From positions 186,001-250,000 of the forward strand of contig KV918777.1 in the NCBI GenBank assembly GCA_002049455.2: a DNA stretch of 64,000 bases, given 5' to 3'. Origin of the DNA: Porphyra umbilicalis. Lineage: Eukaryota; Rhodophyta; Bangiophyceae; Bangiales; Bangiaceae. Below are positions 1-10,570 of this stretch, piece by piece (position 1 is the first letter of the stretch; each line of letters starts with the position of its first letter). Made by a program: the position numbers and the translations under genes. The notes under the pieces were generated by a model, which did no database searches, was not told the DNA's origin, and saw only the letters and a list, made by a program, of their open reading frames with translations.

Positions 1-142
1 GACCCAGCGTGCTAAGGCGCATCGTCGCACTGCCCGGCTTTGGGCGCTAAAGGGCTTTAGCGCATACGGCTGGGCGGGCCCGAGCGCCGATTTCAAAATT
101 TCGGGCCCGAATGTCGCGTCCTGGAAGATCGTTCCGGGACCG

Positions 143-232
143 ACACGTGGCGCTGTTGCGACACGTGGCGCTGTTGCAACACGTGGCGTTGTTGCAACAC
201 GTGGTGTCGGTGCAACACGTTGCGATGGGGCT
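143..232. repeat. 18-bp tandem repeat, five copies, G-box bearing
   Basis: Five head-to-tail copies start at 143, 161, 179, 197 and 215. The first four carry ACACGTGG, so a CACGTG palindrome recurs every 18 bp; the fifth reads ACACGTTG. No gene can be assigned to it. Confidence 0.9.
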
Positions 233-263
233 TAAGTGCCTTGGGCCCTCTTTCGGTGGTGCC

Positions 264-950
264 CGACGGACCGGATGTGGGCGTACGGGCACCCGGACGG
301 GTGGGGCGTGGTCGGGGCACCTGCCCGGACCCTTCTGGGTCCAATCCGCGGTCTGTTGAAGAACCGAGTTTTGGAGGGGGTCTGAAGGGCTTCAGCGCCG
401 CCGCGAGAACCGTCATTGTGGGAGTGGTGCCCGATGGACCGGATGGGGTCCTACGGGCACCAGGGAGGCCCGGAGGTGCCTCTGGCATCCTCGCGGGCCT
501 GTTTTGGCCCCATCGGAGGTCGTTTGAAAACCGATTTCTGGACATTGGGGCTGAAGGGCTTTAGACCCCCGGCCAGAACGGTCACTGTGAAGGTAGTGCC
601 CGATGGACCGGATGGTGTCCTACGGGCACCAGGGAGGCCCGGAGGTGCCTCTGGCATCCTCGCGGGCCTGTTTTGGCCCCATCGGAGGTCGTTTGAAAAC
701 CGATTTCTGGACATTGGGGCTGAAGGGCTTTAGACCCCCGGCCAGAATGGTCACTGTGAAGGTAGTGCCCGATGGACCGGATGGTGTCCTACGGGCACCA
801 GGCAGGCCCGGAAGTGCCTCTGGCATTCTCACGGGTCTGCTTTGGCCCCATCGGTGGTCCGTTGAAAAACCGACCTCTGGACATTTGGCTAAAGGGCTTC
901 AGACCCCTCTGCATGAAGGGGGTCTAAATCTCTTTAGACCCCTCGGTCAG
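264..950. repeat. 169-bp tandem repeat array, about four copies
   Basis: Units begin at 264, 432, 601 and 770 with a CGAYGGACCGGATG motif, a period of 168-169 bp. The second and third units are nearly identical; the first and last are diverged. The 168-169 bp period lets long open frames run through on both strands, but these look like by-products of the repeat. The array may continue left of the window, because a related GGGCTTTAG motif is present near 50. Confidence 0.85.
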
Positions 951-1777
951 ATCGTCCCCGGAGAGCCTTGCATGGACTTTCGATGACGGGAATTTGACCG
1001 GGTGGCTGCAAATATCCCTGGGGTACTGGAGGGAGTGTAAAGTGTGCTTCCGCAGTCCCCCAGGGACAATTGGCTCTTGCGTCAGTCGTAAGTCTTTGTA
1101 TATGTGTGATGACACTGCATGTACTAGTTTGCAGATCTTTCAGCGGGGAACTCATTAGGGGTTGAGCTCTGGGGGAGATTTGTGTCGGGAGCGGCGCCTG
1201 GAGTGTGAGGTTGTGGGCTTCCTCCGGACGTGCGGGAGCTGCCCTGGGAGGCGCCGTGCGGGCCTTGTCGGCCGCGCCATTGCGGGTGCCTGGGAAGGCC
1301 CTGCGGCTGAGGCGGCCTGGGGGATATCAGGCACGACTTCGCAGGCCTGGAAACGCCGTGCATAGTAAAGCAACGCACCCACTCAACATCATCGACTTCA
1401 CAGGTTTTGGGCCCTGCTCGCGCTGGATTTAGTTCTGAGAGGTCGTGGGTTCGAGATTCGCCACGTCTGCGCCCTCAAAGAGGGAAGGACGAATTTGCAG
1501 GAGAGGCAATTTCGAATCGTGGGTCAGACGAGCCTGGCCCTGAGGAGCTCGGGGGAGTGTTGAACTGGTGATGTTCAGCTCCCCAGGCCAGTCACACCGG
1601 TTATGTGGCGTATTTGTTTTTGACCTTTCAAGAAGCGTATCGCCCCTAGATGACCCAACACGAATGTGTGGAACTTGACCACGTCTTGCAAATGTACTAT
1701 GTGGCGTACCATAGGGGTCACCGACCATCATCCATCCGCGAACCGCCAGTGGAGTCGACGACGACCATCACAGTCCA
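951..1777. other. no gene recognised
   Basis: This is unique sequence between the 169-bp array and the Ty3-like fossil. Short frames occur on both strands but none resembles a known protein. A GGGTTCGA motif at about 1448 resembles a pol III B box, but no tRNA fold accompanies it. Confidence 0.5.
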
Positions 1778-2310
1778 TCATCCGCCACCATCGACTCCCA
1801 ATGAAACCACCATCGCATCGACATGTCCATCGTGTTCGCCCCCGGGTGCCAGGATTGCGGCGGATAGTGTTCCCGCATCATCGCCCCGTACCGCATGTGG
1901 GTCGGCCCGTAGACTTGCGCGGCCCCGTCCAACGGCGCCGTGCGCACAAACAGGTCGCTCGGGTCCTCGCGGAACCGAGACTTGCCGTTGCCGCCCATCG
2001 TCGCGCGGACCTCCTTGCTCCGTCCGTCCTCCGCCTGCCCCTCGAGGAGCTCTGCGAGCGTCACAGGGGAATAGGAGGCCTCCTTTAGTTTCCGGAGGTA
2101 AACGCCACATGGCCGACAAGTTGGGCAATGCCAGACAGGGTACCGCGACGGGTATCGCCCCCTCGTCTCCCGCGGGTGTTGGGATGCGCGACATCGTATC
2201 CGCCGAGTGGTATGACGCACCCGGCCGCGTTTGCACCTTGCTGTCGAACTCCGCCAACCGCAACCGCCACTGCGCCAGCCTCCCGTGCGCACCGTCCATG
2301 TGTGTAGCAA
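1778..2310 (-). mobile_element. Ty3/gypsy pol fossil (RNase H end and integrase zinc-binding region)
   Basis: The minus strand carries the end of a Ty3-type RNase H (a GRLAQWRLRLAEFD motif followed by a RPGASYHSADTMSRI motif). Beyond it is a stretch resembling the zinc-binding region of integrase, with a HYPPQSWHPGANTM motif. Reverse transcriptase and the rest of integrase are missing at both ends. It is a broken fragment with several breaks. It is old enough to have lost its ends, but the motifs remain easy to read. No LTR could be placed. Confidence 0.8.
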
Positions 2311-3429
2311 CACAGGCAGGCCGACCTCACTCGGGCGGTCGTCCTGACCGTGGGCTCGGTAGTCTAGTCAAAGACCCCGGAAGCAAGAGCCAAGACACAC
2401 GCACACAACTGGTGCGGGCGGCAACGACGAGCAGCAAACACGACACAGCGTTGTGAGGCTCCACGTTTACTTGCCTCCCTCGGGTTTCCGGGACTGCTCT
2501 GCTGTCCCGCTCAGATATACCCACCGGCCCCCGTCCCTCAACCCTCAGGGGGACCCTCGCAAGTGGGCCAAAAACACGGGCCAAACGCGGGCCACACCCG
2601 CCAGCGGGGCATGCCCAAGACCCAATCAAAACACGCCAACATGAATCCCCGAGGCGAGAATGAGATGTACAAAGCCCATCAGATAAGAATCCTCACAATT
2701 AAAAAAACAAAGCAAGGGTGCGGCCACAACTCAGCCGACCGTAGAGTGGTATTTCCGGGAATCACAAGTGAGTCATTCCAACCACTATCCGATCACGCGG
2801 CATTGGTCTCGTGATCGCTCGAAAATCGCTTAGTCTAGCTAATCCCGGTAAGCACGGATCTCAGCCTTACTTAGGAGAGATCCGGGTTCGACCCGCCCAA
2901 AGGGCGTGTCCGTCTGTGGACCATCCAATTAAATGGCCACATCAGCTGTCCAGTCTCGCTGGCCTACGTGTGGCCATGCTGCCACATTTCCGCCTTCTCA
3001 AGGGTCAGCCGCCCCGGCTGACCGGGAACGGACGAGTGGTCCGCCGGGTGTGGAAGTGACGTGACCCCCGCTGAGTTGCCGGGGGCGCCACCGGCGCACG
3101 CAAGTCGCGTGGCGCGTGGGTGTGACGTCTGTGTCAGGCCCCCCCTACGTTGAGGGTGCTGTGAGCGCGGAGTCGTGGCTCCTTTGATGGTGGAGGCGCA
3201 GGGGACACTCTCCCCCTGTGCCTGCAGTGTGGAGGTGGTTTCGCCGGCGTAGGCCGCAGAGAACACTCTTACCCTGTGCCGTCCCCGTGGTAGCGGGGGG
3301 AGAGGGGGGGTACAGAGAGAGAGGAGGGGGTGAGTGCGGCCCACTCGTGCACAGGGCCGTGACCCTATTTAGCAGTCGGCGCGAGGGATCAGCCTCAGTC
3401 GAGCTGCCGCACATCGATCATATCGCGTA
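2311..3429. other. no gene; possible leader or LTR-like region of the next frame
   Basis: Sequence between the pol fossil and the gag-like frame. It holds a GGGTTCGACCC motif at about 2885 that matches a pol III B box, and a TATTTAG motif at about 3367 that could be a TATA element some 60 bp before the following open frame. No tRNA fold, no repeated LTR and no protein gene is evident. Confidence 0.35.
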
Positions 3430-5698
3430 GTGAGTGTGTGCGCCTGGCTCTCTTCCTGTCCCCTTCCCCCCTGGGCCCCCTCACTCGGGTTTGCTTCCCC
3501 TCTACCCCCCCTCCCTGTTTTTTCGCTTACTCGGGAGCGGAGGGGGATGCCGGCGGCGGCTACTCCCGCCCCTGACCTGCTCGACGAGAAACCGCTCGCG
3601 GGTATGGAGATCGACGGGGCGGCGGTCGGGGCGCTGCCCGCTACGCCGCAGTCGGCGTTGCCCCCCGTCGCGTGTGGGGCAGGCAGGACTAATCCCCCGG
3701 CTCCTCGTCCCGTGACGACGCCCGAGTCGGGTGTTCCTCAAGGCGTTGCGGCGTCGGCGACGCCAGGTCAAGCGGCGGCAATGGCCGTTGAGTCCTGTCG
3801 GCCGGACGACCTCGACTGGTGGGTCCCCCCCAACCACCCTACCTCCATGAGTGAGGGGTGTCACCTGCTCTCGATCTACCTCACCTTTCCCGACTCGGAG
3901 CAGGTGAAGGAGTGGAACCGCCGACTCGCGCGCTTCCCCCGTCAAGTGGTTCTCCCTGCCGGGTGGCTGGAGGACCTCCCCGCCCTACTCAAGCGGGAGG
4001 ACTGGGGTCGTCTCGACCCGGTATGCCGTTGTCTTTTTCCAAGTACGGGCGCCACCGAGTTAGCGGCGGACCAACCTGTCGTCGATTGGCGCTGGTGTTG
4101 CCGGGCCCCGCCTTATTTGGCGACGGGGGACCCGCACGTGAACCACCCGTCCGCCCGACATGAGTATGTCTGGCGGCGCGACGAACGGTACCTTGCTTCG
4201 GTTCTCCAACTGGAGTTCCCCCGCACCCGGGACTACCGGCGCGGCAAGTATGTCGTCCTGCCCAAGTGGTAGCAGGAGATGGAGGTCCCGCTGGGCTTCC
4301 CGGCGATGCTCCCCCTCTTCCTCTCGTACTACTCGTCGCGGATGCGGCCGAACGAGGAGGGGCACCGCATTCATGCCATCCTCGCGACGCAGTGGGTCGT
4401 CGAGGTGGCCTCCGTTTGGGTGGCTCTCCTCAAGAGTAAGGAGTACCCGTGGCATTTGTCCAATTCCTTGGTCGAGGGGATGTGTACTCTCACCCCTGCT
4501 CGCCTGCGCGAATCGCGGGACGGCGACTATGCCGAGCTCTTCTAGGAGATGATCATCCTTCACAACTCGTTGGACTGGGTGTCGGTGAACCCCTCTCTCC
4601 GTTGGACTTCAACGGCGGGGACGGACGCGGCGACGGGTGGCTTCTTCCATTGCTTCTGTGGGCTCTCGAAGGGCACGTTGTTCCTTCGAGAGGGCCTGGG
4701 GGTGGACTCATACCCCTATGGCCCCGGCATTGGCGCCCAGTCGCCGACGCTGTCCAGTGGTTGGATTGTGTCGGGGAAGCGCCCTGTGCCCCCCAACAAC
4801 ACGGAGCGAATGGTCTCTTACCCTCCTACGCCTAAGCGGAACTTCCGCGGCCACGGGTCCAGCAGCCAAGCTGGACCCTCCCGAGCTGGGCCGCTTCAAG
4901 TACGGGCCCCCGCATACGTCGACCTTGACGCGCAGGCGGCGGCTACTCTGCCGCTGTCCCGGTTAGGAGACCGGGCCCCTCCTGCGACGGCGGCCGCGGC
5001 GGCGGTCACTCCGCTTGAGCCGCTGACTTTTGCCGAGCCGTTTATCCGTCGCCAACGTGCGAGCGGAGCTCTGTCGTGGCAGAAGTTTGCCGGAGCAGTG
5101 CACCCGGGGGTTGTTGACTATGTTCCCCCCGGTTGGTGCGGACATCTGAGACGCCGCGCCCGTCGTGGCGGTGATCGCCCTCGCCGAAGTATTGGCCAGG
5201 GTCAGCCGGCAGGCATCGTCCCTGGCGGTTGACATCCACCAAGCGGGGCAGCCGGCTTTGGCACAGCGCCTCATCGACAACTTGTCGAGGCGAGCCCTTG
5301 GGGACCGACTGCGGGTCCAGCTGTCGACGCCTCTGTCGCAGCTGCCGACGTATGGGGCGGGGCGCGGGTCTATTCCTCACTCGGTGTCCACCCCCCCCTC
5401 GTGGCGCGGCCAAGACCCCAGTGCCGGAGGCGCTCCTGCCTCTGAGGCGCATTGGAACAACACCCCCAATTATGGGCGGGCGTCGGCGCCTCCGCCGCAG
5501 AACTATGGGCCGACTGGGGGGTATTGCTACTATGCCGGCCCCCCTGCGGGTGGGAGTTACACCCCGCTGGTACCGTACTACCCCAAGGGGCCGCTGTACC
5601 GCCCCAAGGGCCCTCATACTCGGGGTGGTCCGGCGGCGAACGACTCGCATCAGGGCGGCCGTCGAAACAACGACCACCGCCCCGACATGCAGTCGTGA
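3430..5698 (+). mobile_element. decayed gag-like reading frame, family unknown
   Basis: The plus strand carries what looks like one long protein region interrupted a few times. The N-terminal part is Pro/Ala-rich (from about 3550). The middle is globular, with Trp-rich segments such as LDWWVPPNHP and KEWNRRLARF. The C-terminal tail is Gly/Pro/Tyr-rich and low complexity (about 5340-5690), with no zinc knuckle visible. An acidic Pro/Ala N-terminus, helical core and disordered basic tail would suit a retrotransposon Gag, and Ty3 fragments flank it on both sides. That assignment is inference from context; no homologous family was recognised. It looks broken. Confidence 0.4.
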
Positions 5699-5886
5699 GG
5701 GGATGTGGGTTGAACAAGGCCAAGTAAGGGAGTGCCTTGGAATTTCAGGCTATATTCGTACCTGAATGGGTTGGGTTCTTTGCTTGTGGATGGTCAAAGT
5801 ACACCATCATGCTACCTTTCGACCGACTTGTCTCTTTCTTGGGCCCCACCAGTGCCTCGCGTCGACACCCAATAGTGGGGCGCGAG

Positions 5887-6330
5887 TCACTGCGGAGTCG
5901 ACGAGAGTTCGGCGACGCCGCGTCTTTGCCTCACGGATAGGCTCTGCCGTTTGCAGTACTGACGGAACTCTTCAGTCGGAAGGTCCTCGATATACTCCCA
6001 TGTATCCTCCCTTAGTCCATACCCGAACCAGCGGACCTTGAGCATAAGGCACCCGTGGTCATAATACCCCTGTCCGACGAACTGGTCGAATACAGCCTCC
6101 ATCGTCTTCTCACTTGAAGACGGGAGGAGGGGCACACGCCAAGCCTTCAGAGCGCGTTCCCATGCTGGGTCACCCTCCGGCGGTTCCGGTGCCAGTGTGG
6201 CGTGATGACTGTTTATTGTACGAATCCCATCGGTACTTTCGATGGTGAGACGACGGCCATCAGTCCTGAGAGCATTCCCACCAATGTCGGGCCAACGGTC
6301 TGAAACGGTGAAATGAAACCGCTACGTGTG
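5887..6330 (-). mobile_element. Ty3/gypsy integrase C-terminus with chromodomain (fossil)
   Basis: The minus strand encodes an integrase C-terminal stretch followed by a chromodomain-like module with LKVRWFGYGLREDTWE and EDLPTEEFRQY. This is the hallmark of chromovirus-type Ty3 elements, in which the module helps target integration to chromatin. It is a broken fragment with no upstream core integrase. It cannot belong to the same uninterrupted element as the 1778-2310 fragment, because the order on the minus strand is reversed (integrase end before RNase H). Confidence 0.75.
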
Positions 6331-7577
6331 GCCCTGCGAGTGGTCAGTTGCCAACGGGCCAACGCGTTGCCAACGGGCAATGTAATGGGTGAAACAGAGT
6401 GGGCTACCTTTCGAAGATCTGAGCGCCGTTGGCCTCGACGTTGTTGGCCGCACTTCGTGGTTGCCAACGGAGGACACGTATCAGCGTCGTCGCCAGTATC
6501 AAAATGAAGAGGCGTCCGTCGAGTACGTGCCGAACATGTCACGGAAAGCGTGTGAACGGAGCCCAAACCGCCCAAATCAAGGCAATCGAGCGAGACACGT
6601 GGAGGCCTTTCGGTACCAAACTGGATCGAATCCGCTCGAGTGCGTGACGTGTGTTGCGGTCGCACCGCCCCAGGCTGTGGAAGGTGTTGGAGCCTGAATC
6701 ATGGCGGTCGAACCGTCGCCAGCGGCCACAGTGGCCTGACAAACCGCGCAAACGGGTGGCTCGAGAGCCATGCGCGTGGCACAAGGGCTGCGCCCCTGTG
6801 CACCTCTGCTGCGTGCCTGCCCCCATCTGCTGAGTCAGACCGATTGCACCGCGCAGTCACTCCTCCTGTGACGCCTTGGGTGCCTCCAGAGGGCCGAGGA
6901 CGGGCCAGAATTGAGAAATGGATCGCGCTGGCGGTCTCATTGGCACTCGTGTGTGTCCACCTGAGGGTCCGTGGTGAGTCCCCCGGGACGTGGGGACAAG
7001 TGCCAGGGGTTTCGGAACGGTGTCCTTGACAGCCTCGTGAACAATATCTCAGTGCGACTGTCCACTCACTCGCGAGTGCGTGATGGCTGACGGCGTGCCC
7101 CCAGGTGTCCGGCGCCGAGATCGAGAGGTACGGTGCACGCCTGTCGAGGAAACCGACCGTCAGCCTCCCTCTGGGTCACGGGTCTCGTGGGGCATCGGGC
7201 CTGTCAACGGACGGCTCGTGTGAGCCTCTCGGGACATCCGATCAGGCAGTCCACGAACGCCGTTTGTGGGGTCCGGCACACTTTTGTGGCCCGGTCGCAC
7301 CGTTCTGAGTGCGCCTGGGAGGGCCATTGGGGGCGGTGCCGCAGTCGTCGTTGGCAGGTAGCATGGGGGCAACAAACAATGTCAGTCGACTTAGGTCCTG
7401 TGCTTTCGGCTGTTTGCTTGCGGGGACCGCACGGGTGAAGGTGTACGTTGAACGTGAACGTGCCCGCTCTCTGCGGCCCGTTCCGCAACGGCGGAGCATC
7501 CGCCATTTTTCGCCGTCGACGAACGGTGTGTCCACTGCTGTCGCTGTGCCGTACGTCTCGCGACACAGCAAGCCGCC
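6331..7577. other. no gene recognised; upstream region of the SANT-like gene
   Basis: Contains a short direct repeat (GTTGCCAACGGGC twice near 6348-6380) and otherwise unique sequence. The left end of the Harbinger-type element that begins with the gene at 7578 should lie here. I could not find a convincing terminal inverted repeat matching sequence beyond 12,520. Confidence 0.4.
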
Positions 7578-10001
7578 ATGCCCGACTCCCCCCCTTCAAA
7601 GTCGGCCGATGGCGACGCCCCGCCGTTTCCCGCACTCCTTCCTCTACCTCCTGGCTTTCGCTACCAGCGGGTGCGCAACCCGTTGGACGAGTCTTCTCCC
7701 CCCCCTGGGCTCGAGCCTGCTACGGCCCTTGGCACGGGCGGGGCGGCGCCTCCCGCGGTGCGAGCGGCACTGCGGCTGCCGTCCGCGACAGCAGGCGCCG
7801 ACACTGCAGCGGCGACGTCCCAATCGAGCGGGACGACCACGGCTGCCGGCGGTTGCGCGTCGCTGCCTGCGTCGGCAGCGATTACCGGTGTGGACGCGGT
7901 AGCGCCGGCCAAGTCTGGCGCCGCTCTGGGTGGCGGCGACGTTATTGGGGTCGACGAGGCGGCTCCAACCCCTTCGAAGAAGGCGTGGACTGATCGGCGC
8001 CCGCACCTGGCGGGCCTGCGGCGCGCCAGCGACCTCGGTGTCGAGGAGTTCGTCCGGCGCTTGCACGCGTGTCGTGTGAAAGACGCGCTCGCTTCTGGCA
8101 AGACTCCTCCGCCCAACCCTCCCATCTTGTCTGACCGCTGTGTGCCGTACAAGCCTCGAGGAGCCGCTGCTTCTGGCGCCCTTCGTGCTACCTCGGACGA
8201 GCGCTCCGCCGGTGGAGCGGGCCCCGTGGCGCCGAGATTGGTGGCCGCCACGCCGGTTGCCCGCGGAAGCGCAAGTGGGTCAGAGGCTTGCGCCGGTGCT
8301 GGCGGGGCGCCCGGCAAGAGCGCACCGGTCGGCCGCGGTCCACCAAGCGACACAGAGTCGGACAAGTCGGGACGTACCCGTGCTCGTGAGAAGCGAGCAG
8401 CCGGCCCCCGACGGGGAGCGATGCCGCGACCAACAATGTCGAACCTTGGTGGGGCTGGCGGCGGTGACGAGAGCGAGTGGAACCAGTCTTCGGGCGGGAG
8501 CGTCGCATCATCCAGCACCGGCGGTGCGCCGACGCCGCAGCACCAAGGGCGCCGAGCGAGCGGCGGTCCTCGCCGCGGGGGTGGCGCAGGCGCCAAGAAG
8601 AAGGGCGCAGGCAACGGCAAGGGAAAGGTGTGGACGGTCGACGAGCAGGTGGCTCTCTGTGAGGCGTTCAAGCTGGTGGCGCAGCGGTCGGACATGGGCG
8701 CGGACTGGTCGAAGGACGGTCTCTGGGACACCATTAAGGAGGACTTTGTGCAGCGCATCTCCAAGAGCCTGAAGCCCAGTGACCTGAAGGGCCGATGGAG
8801 CAAGCGCACGGCGGGCTCCATGCAGACGCAGTTTGAGCGCAAGATCGCGCCCGACGTGCAGCGCTTCGCACATTTCTTCAAGGTGGTGTCCGACAAGAAG
8901 CAGCTGACGGGGGGGCTGACCGAGGAGGACGTCGTGCACGCCGCCGCGGGCCTCTTCTCTGGCGTGTCGGCGTACCAAGCCGTGCGGCAGGACGCGTGCT
9001 CTGACGACGAACGCGAGCGGCAGGGAAAGGCGCGTGCGGAGCGGACCGGTCACGTGGTGACGTGCGCGTGCATCCCGATGTGGCGCGTGCTGAGAGAGAT
9101 GGACAAGTTCAGCGGGGCGGCGGCCGACGCCAACGCCGTCGCCGACCGCTTTCACGGCATTGGTGGTCAGCTGGACGTTGACGGCGGCGATGATGGCAAC
9201 GGCGGCGGCGACAAGCCCTCACGCGGGAAGCGTCCCGCTCTCCAGCCGCGACCGGACATGGGCGTCAAGGCGGCCAAGCGCATGCGCAACAACAAAGAGG
9301 ACATGCAAGAGAGCGCGGGCGTTCTCGGTGTGGAGCTCGTGCGCTCGAGAAAGACGATGGAGGCGATGGTTTTGGAGGCTGCCAAGCGGACGCAGCTCGA
9401 GTCCAAGCGCGCGGCGGCCGCGTTCTTCAACTTGGCCAAGAACAAGGGCACGGACGAGGCCAAGACGTTCTTTGAGGCCATGCAAAAGGACATGTTCAAC
9501 ATCGGCATGGCGGCCATCAGTGCCACGGCGCCGGCGGCCGTGGCCAGCGGTGCGGTCGCGGTGTGGGGCGCGTCGCCATCGACCAAGTCCGCCATTGCAG
9601 CGGGCGCGAGCGCAGCTGCGGCCGCGTCGGCCGCGATGGCCGCGGGGGGCGGCAAGGAGCCGGTCGTCACATCAAGCGACGACAGCGACGCGACCACCCA
9701 TGTGGCCGAGGCGTCGGGACTGGACAAGAGAGGCTCTGCAGAGCGTGTGCGCCTGGCGCGCGGCCGCCACGCGATGGCGGCTAAGTCCAAGGTGGGGCAG
9801 GCGCGCATCGAAAAGAACCAGGCAGCCATTGACCTCACTGGGCCGGACGTGGGAGGCGGGAGCAGCGTCACGGCGCCTACCGCGCGTGGCGACATGCGCA
9901 GTCGCGGCGCGGGACGTATGGTCCGGACGACGGGCGCTGTGTCTGCGCGAATCGGCGGTGCTGTGAACAAGGAGGTCACTGATGATGAAGAGGACGAGTG
10001 A
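7578..10001 (+). CDS. Myb/SANT-like accessory protein of a PIF/Harbinger-type transposon
   Basis: An intronless frame of 807 residues. Residues 1-340 are Pro/Ala/Gly-rich and probably disordered. A trihelix/SANT-like domain begins near residue 350 (VWTVDEQVALCEAF, then LKGRWSKRTAGSM). It is followed by a helical region (HFFKVVSDKKQLTGGL, CIPMWRVLREMDKF), then a Lys/Arg-rich segment (about 545-580), Ala-rich helices and an acidic C-terminus ending in DDEEDE. Plant and animal Harbinger elements are known to carry a second gene for a Myb-like protein that binds subterminal DNA and carries the transposase into the nucleus. The SANT fold, the basic segment and the convergent transposase at 12520-10571 all fit that role. 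The frame is uninterrupted, unlike its partner. A domesticated host regulator is the alternative. Confidence 0.7.
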   Translation: MPDSPPSKSADGDAPPFPALLPLPPGFRYQRVRNPLDESSPPPGLEPATALGTGGAAPPAVRAALRLPSATAGADTAAATSQSSGTTTAAGGCASLPASAAITGVDAVAPAKSGAALGGGDVIGVDEAAPTPSKKAWTDRRPHLAGLRRASDLGVEEFVRRLHACRVKDALASGKTPPPNPPILSDRCVPYKPRGAAASGALRATSDERSAGGAGPVAPRLVAATPVARGSASGSEACAGAGGAPGKSAPVGRGPPSDTESDKSGRTRAREKRAAGPRRGAMPRPTMSNLGGAGGGDESEWNQSSGGSVASSSTGGAPTPQHQGRRASGGPRRGGGAGAKKKGAGNGKGKVWTVDEQVALCEAFKLVAQRSDMGADWSKDGLWDTIKEDFVQRISKSLKPSDLKGRWSKRTAGSMQTQFERKIAPDVQRFAHFFKVVSDKKQLTGGLTEEDVVHAAAGLFSGVSAYQAVRQDACSDDERERQGKARAERTGHVVTCACIPMWRVLREMDKFSGAAADANAVADRFHGIGGQLDVDGGDDGNGGGDKPSRGKRPALQPRPDMGVKAAKRMRNNKEDMQESAGVLGVELVRSRKTMEAMVLEAAKRTQLESKRAAAAFFNLAKNKGTDEAKTFFEAMQKDMFNIGMAAISATAPAAVASGAVAVWGASPSTKSAIAAGASAAAAASAAMAAGGGKEPVVTSSDDSDATTHVAEASGLDKRGSAERVRLARGRHAMAAKSKVGQARIEKNQAAIDLTGPDVGGGSSVTAPTARGDMRSRGAGRMVRTTGAVSARIGGAVNKEVTDDEEDE

Positions 10002-10570
10002 AGACCTGTGGGGTGCGGAGGGTTTGACCGCTGGAGTGATTGTGAGACGCATGCCGCAGGACGTTGCTGTGTGCCAGTGACTCTAGTGCGGCGGACGTGC
10101 ATGTGTGACGGATGGGAGACATTGCAGGTCACCCACATTGTCCTTTTTTGGTGTGGTCGCGTGCAGTCGCATGCCTGTGTTGGAGCTAGCGCGTCGCAAG
10201 CGGTGCTCCTTTTGTGAGCTTTGTTGTGTGTTTTCTTGCAGTATGCGCCATCAGTTGCGACGCACTGCTGTTCATCATGGCCGGGAGCGTTCCGCACGTG
10301 AGTCAAGCACGGGTAAAGTCTGTCTTGGCAACGCCCTATGAGATGGAAAGCGCATCAGTTGCACATTGCAGGTGCAAAACACCTTGCCTGTCATACGCGA
10401 TGCGAGGGCGCAGGCCGCCAGCATTCGCATGAGCCGCTAGTCGTGACTCCGACATGGGGACTTCGATTGGTACACAGAACATGCCATGCGGCTTTGACGA
10501 AAGAACAAGTCATTGACAAACAAACACACACACATATGCAAACACACCCACAGGCACATACGAGCCCTCA
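10002..10570. other. convergent intergenic stretch inside the first Harbinger-type element
   Basis: Separates the 3' ends of the SANT-like gene and the transposase. It includes a short CA-rich microsatellite at about 10522-10560 and no coding signal. Polyadenylation for both genes should occur here. Confidence 0.5.

Noticed and set aside
1440-1465. Second B-box-like GGGTTCGA
   Set aside because: Lacks the remaining tRNA features.
1650-2456. 268-codon plus-strand open frame
   Set aside because: It is antisense to the Ty3 RNase H/integrase fossil, whose motifs are clear on the minus strand.
2860-2900. Possible tRNA or tRNA-derived SINE (B-box GGGTTCGACCC)
   Set aside because: No A box at the right distance and no cloverleaf or acceptor stem could be drawn.
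7261-7300. GGCCCGGT near 7289 as left end of transposon 1, paired with the GGCCCGGTTC inverse near 12668
   Set aside because: Only eight bases match and no target duplication flanks them.
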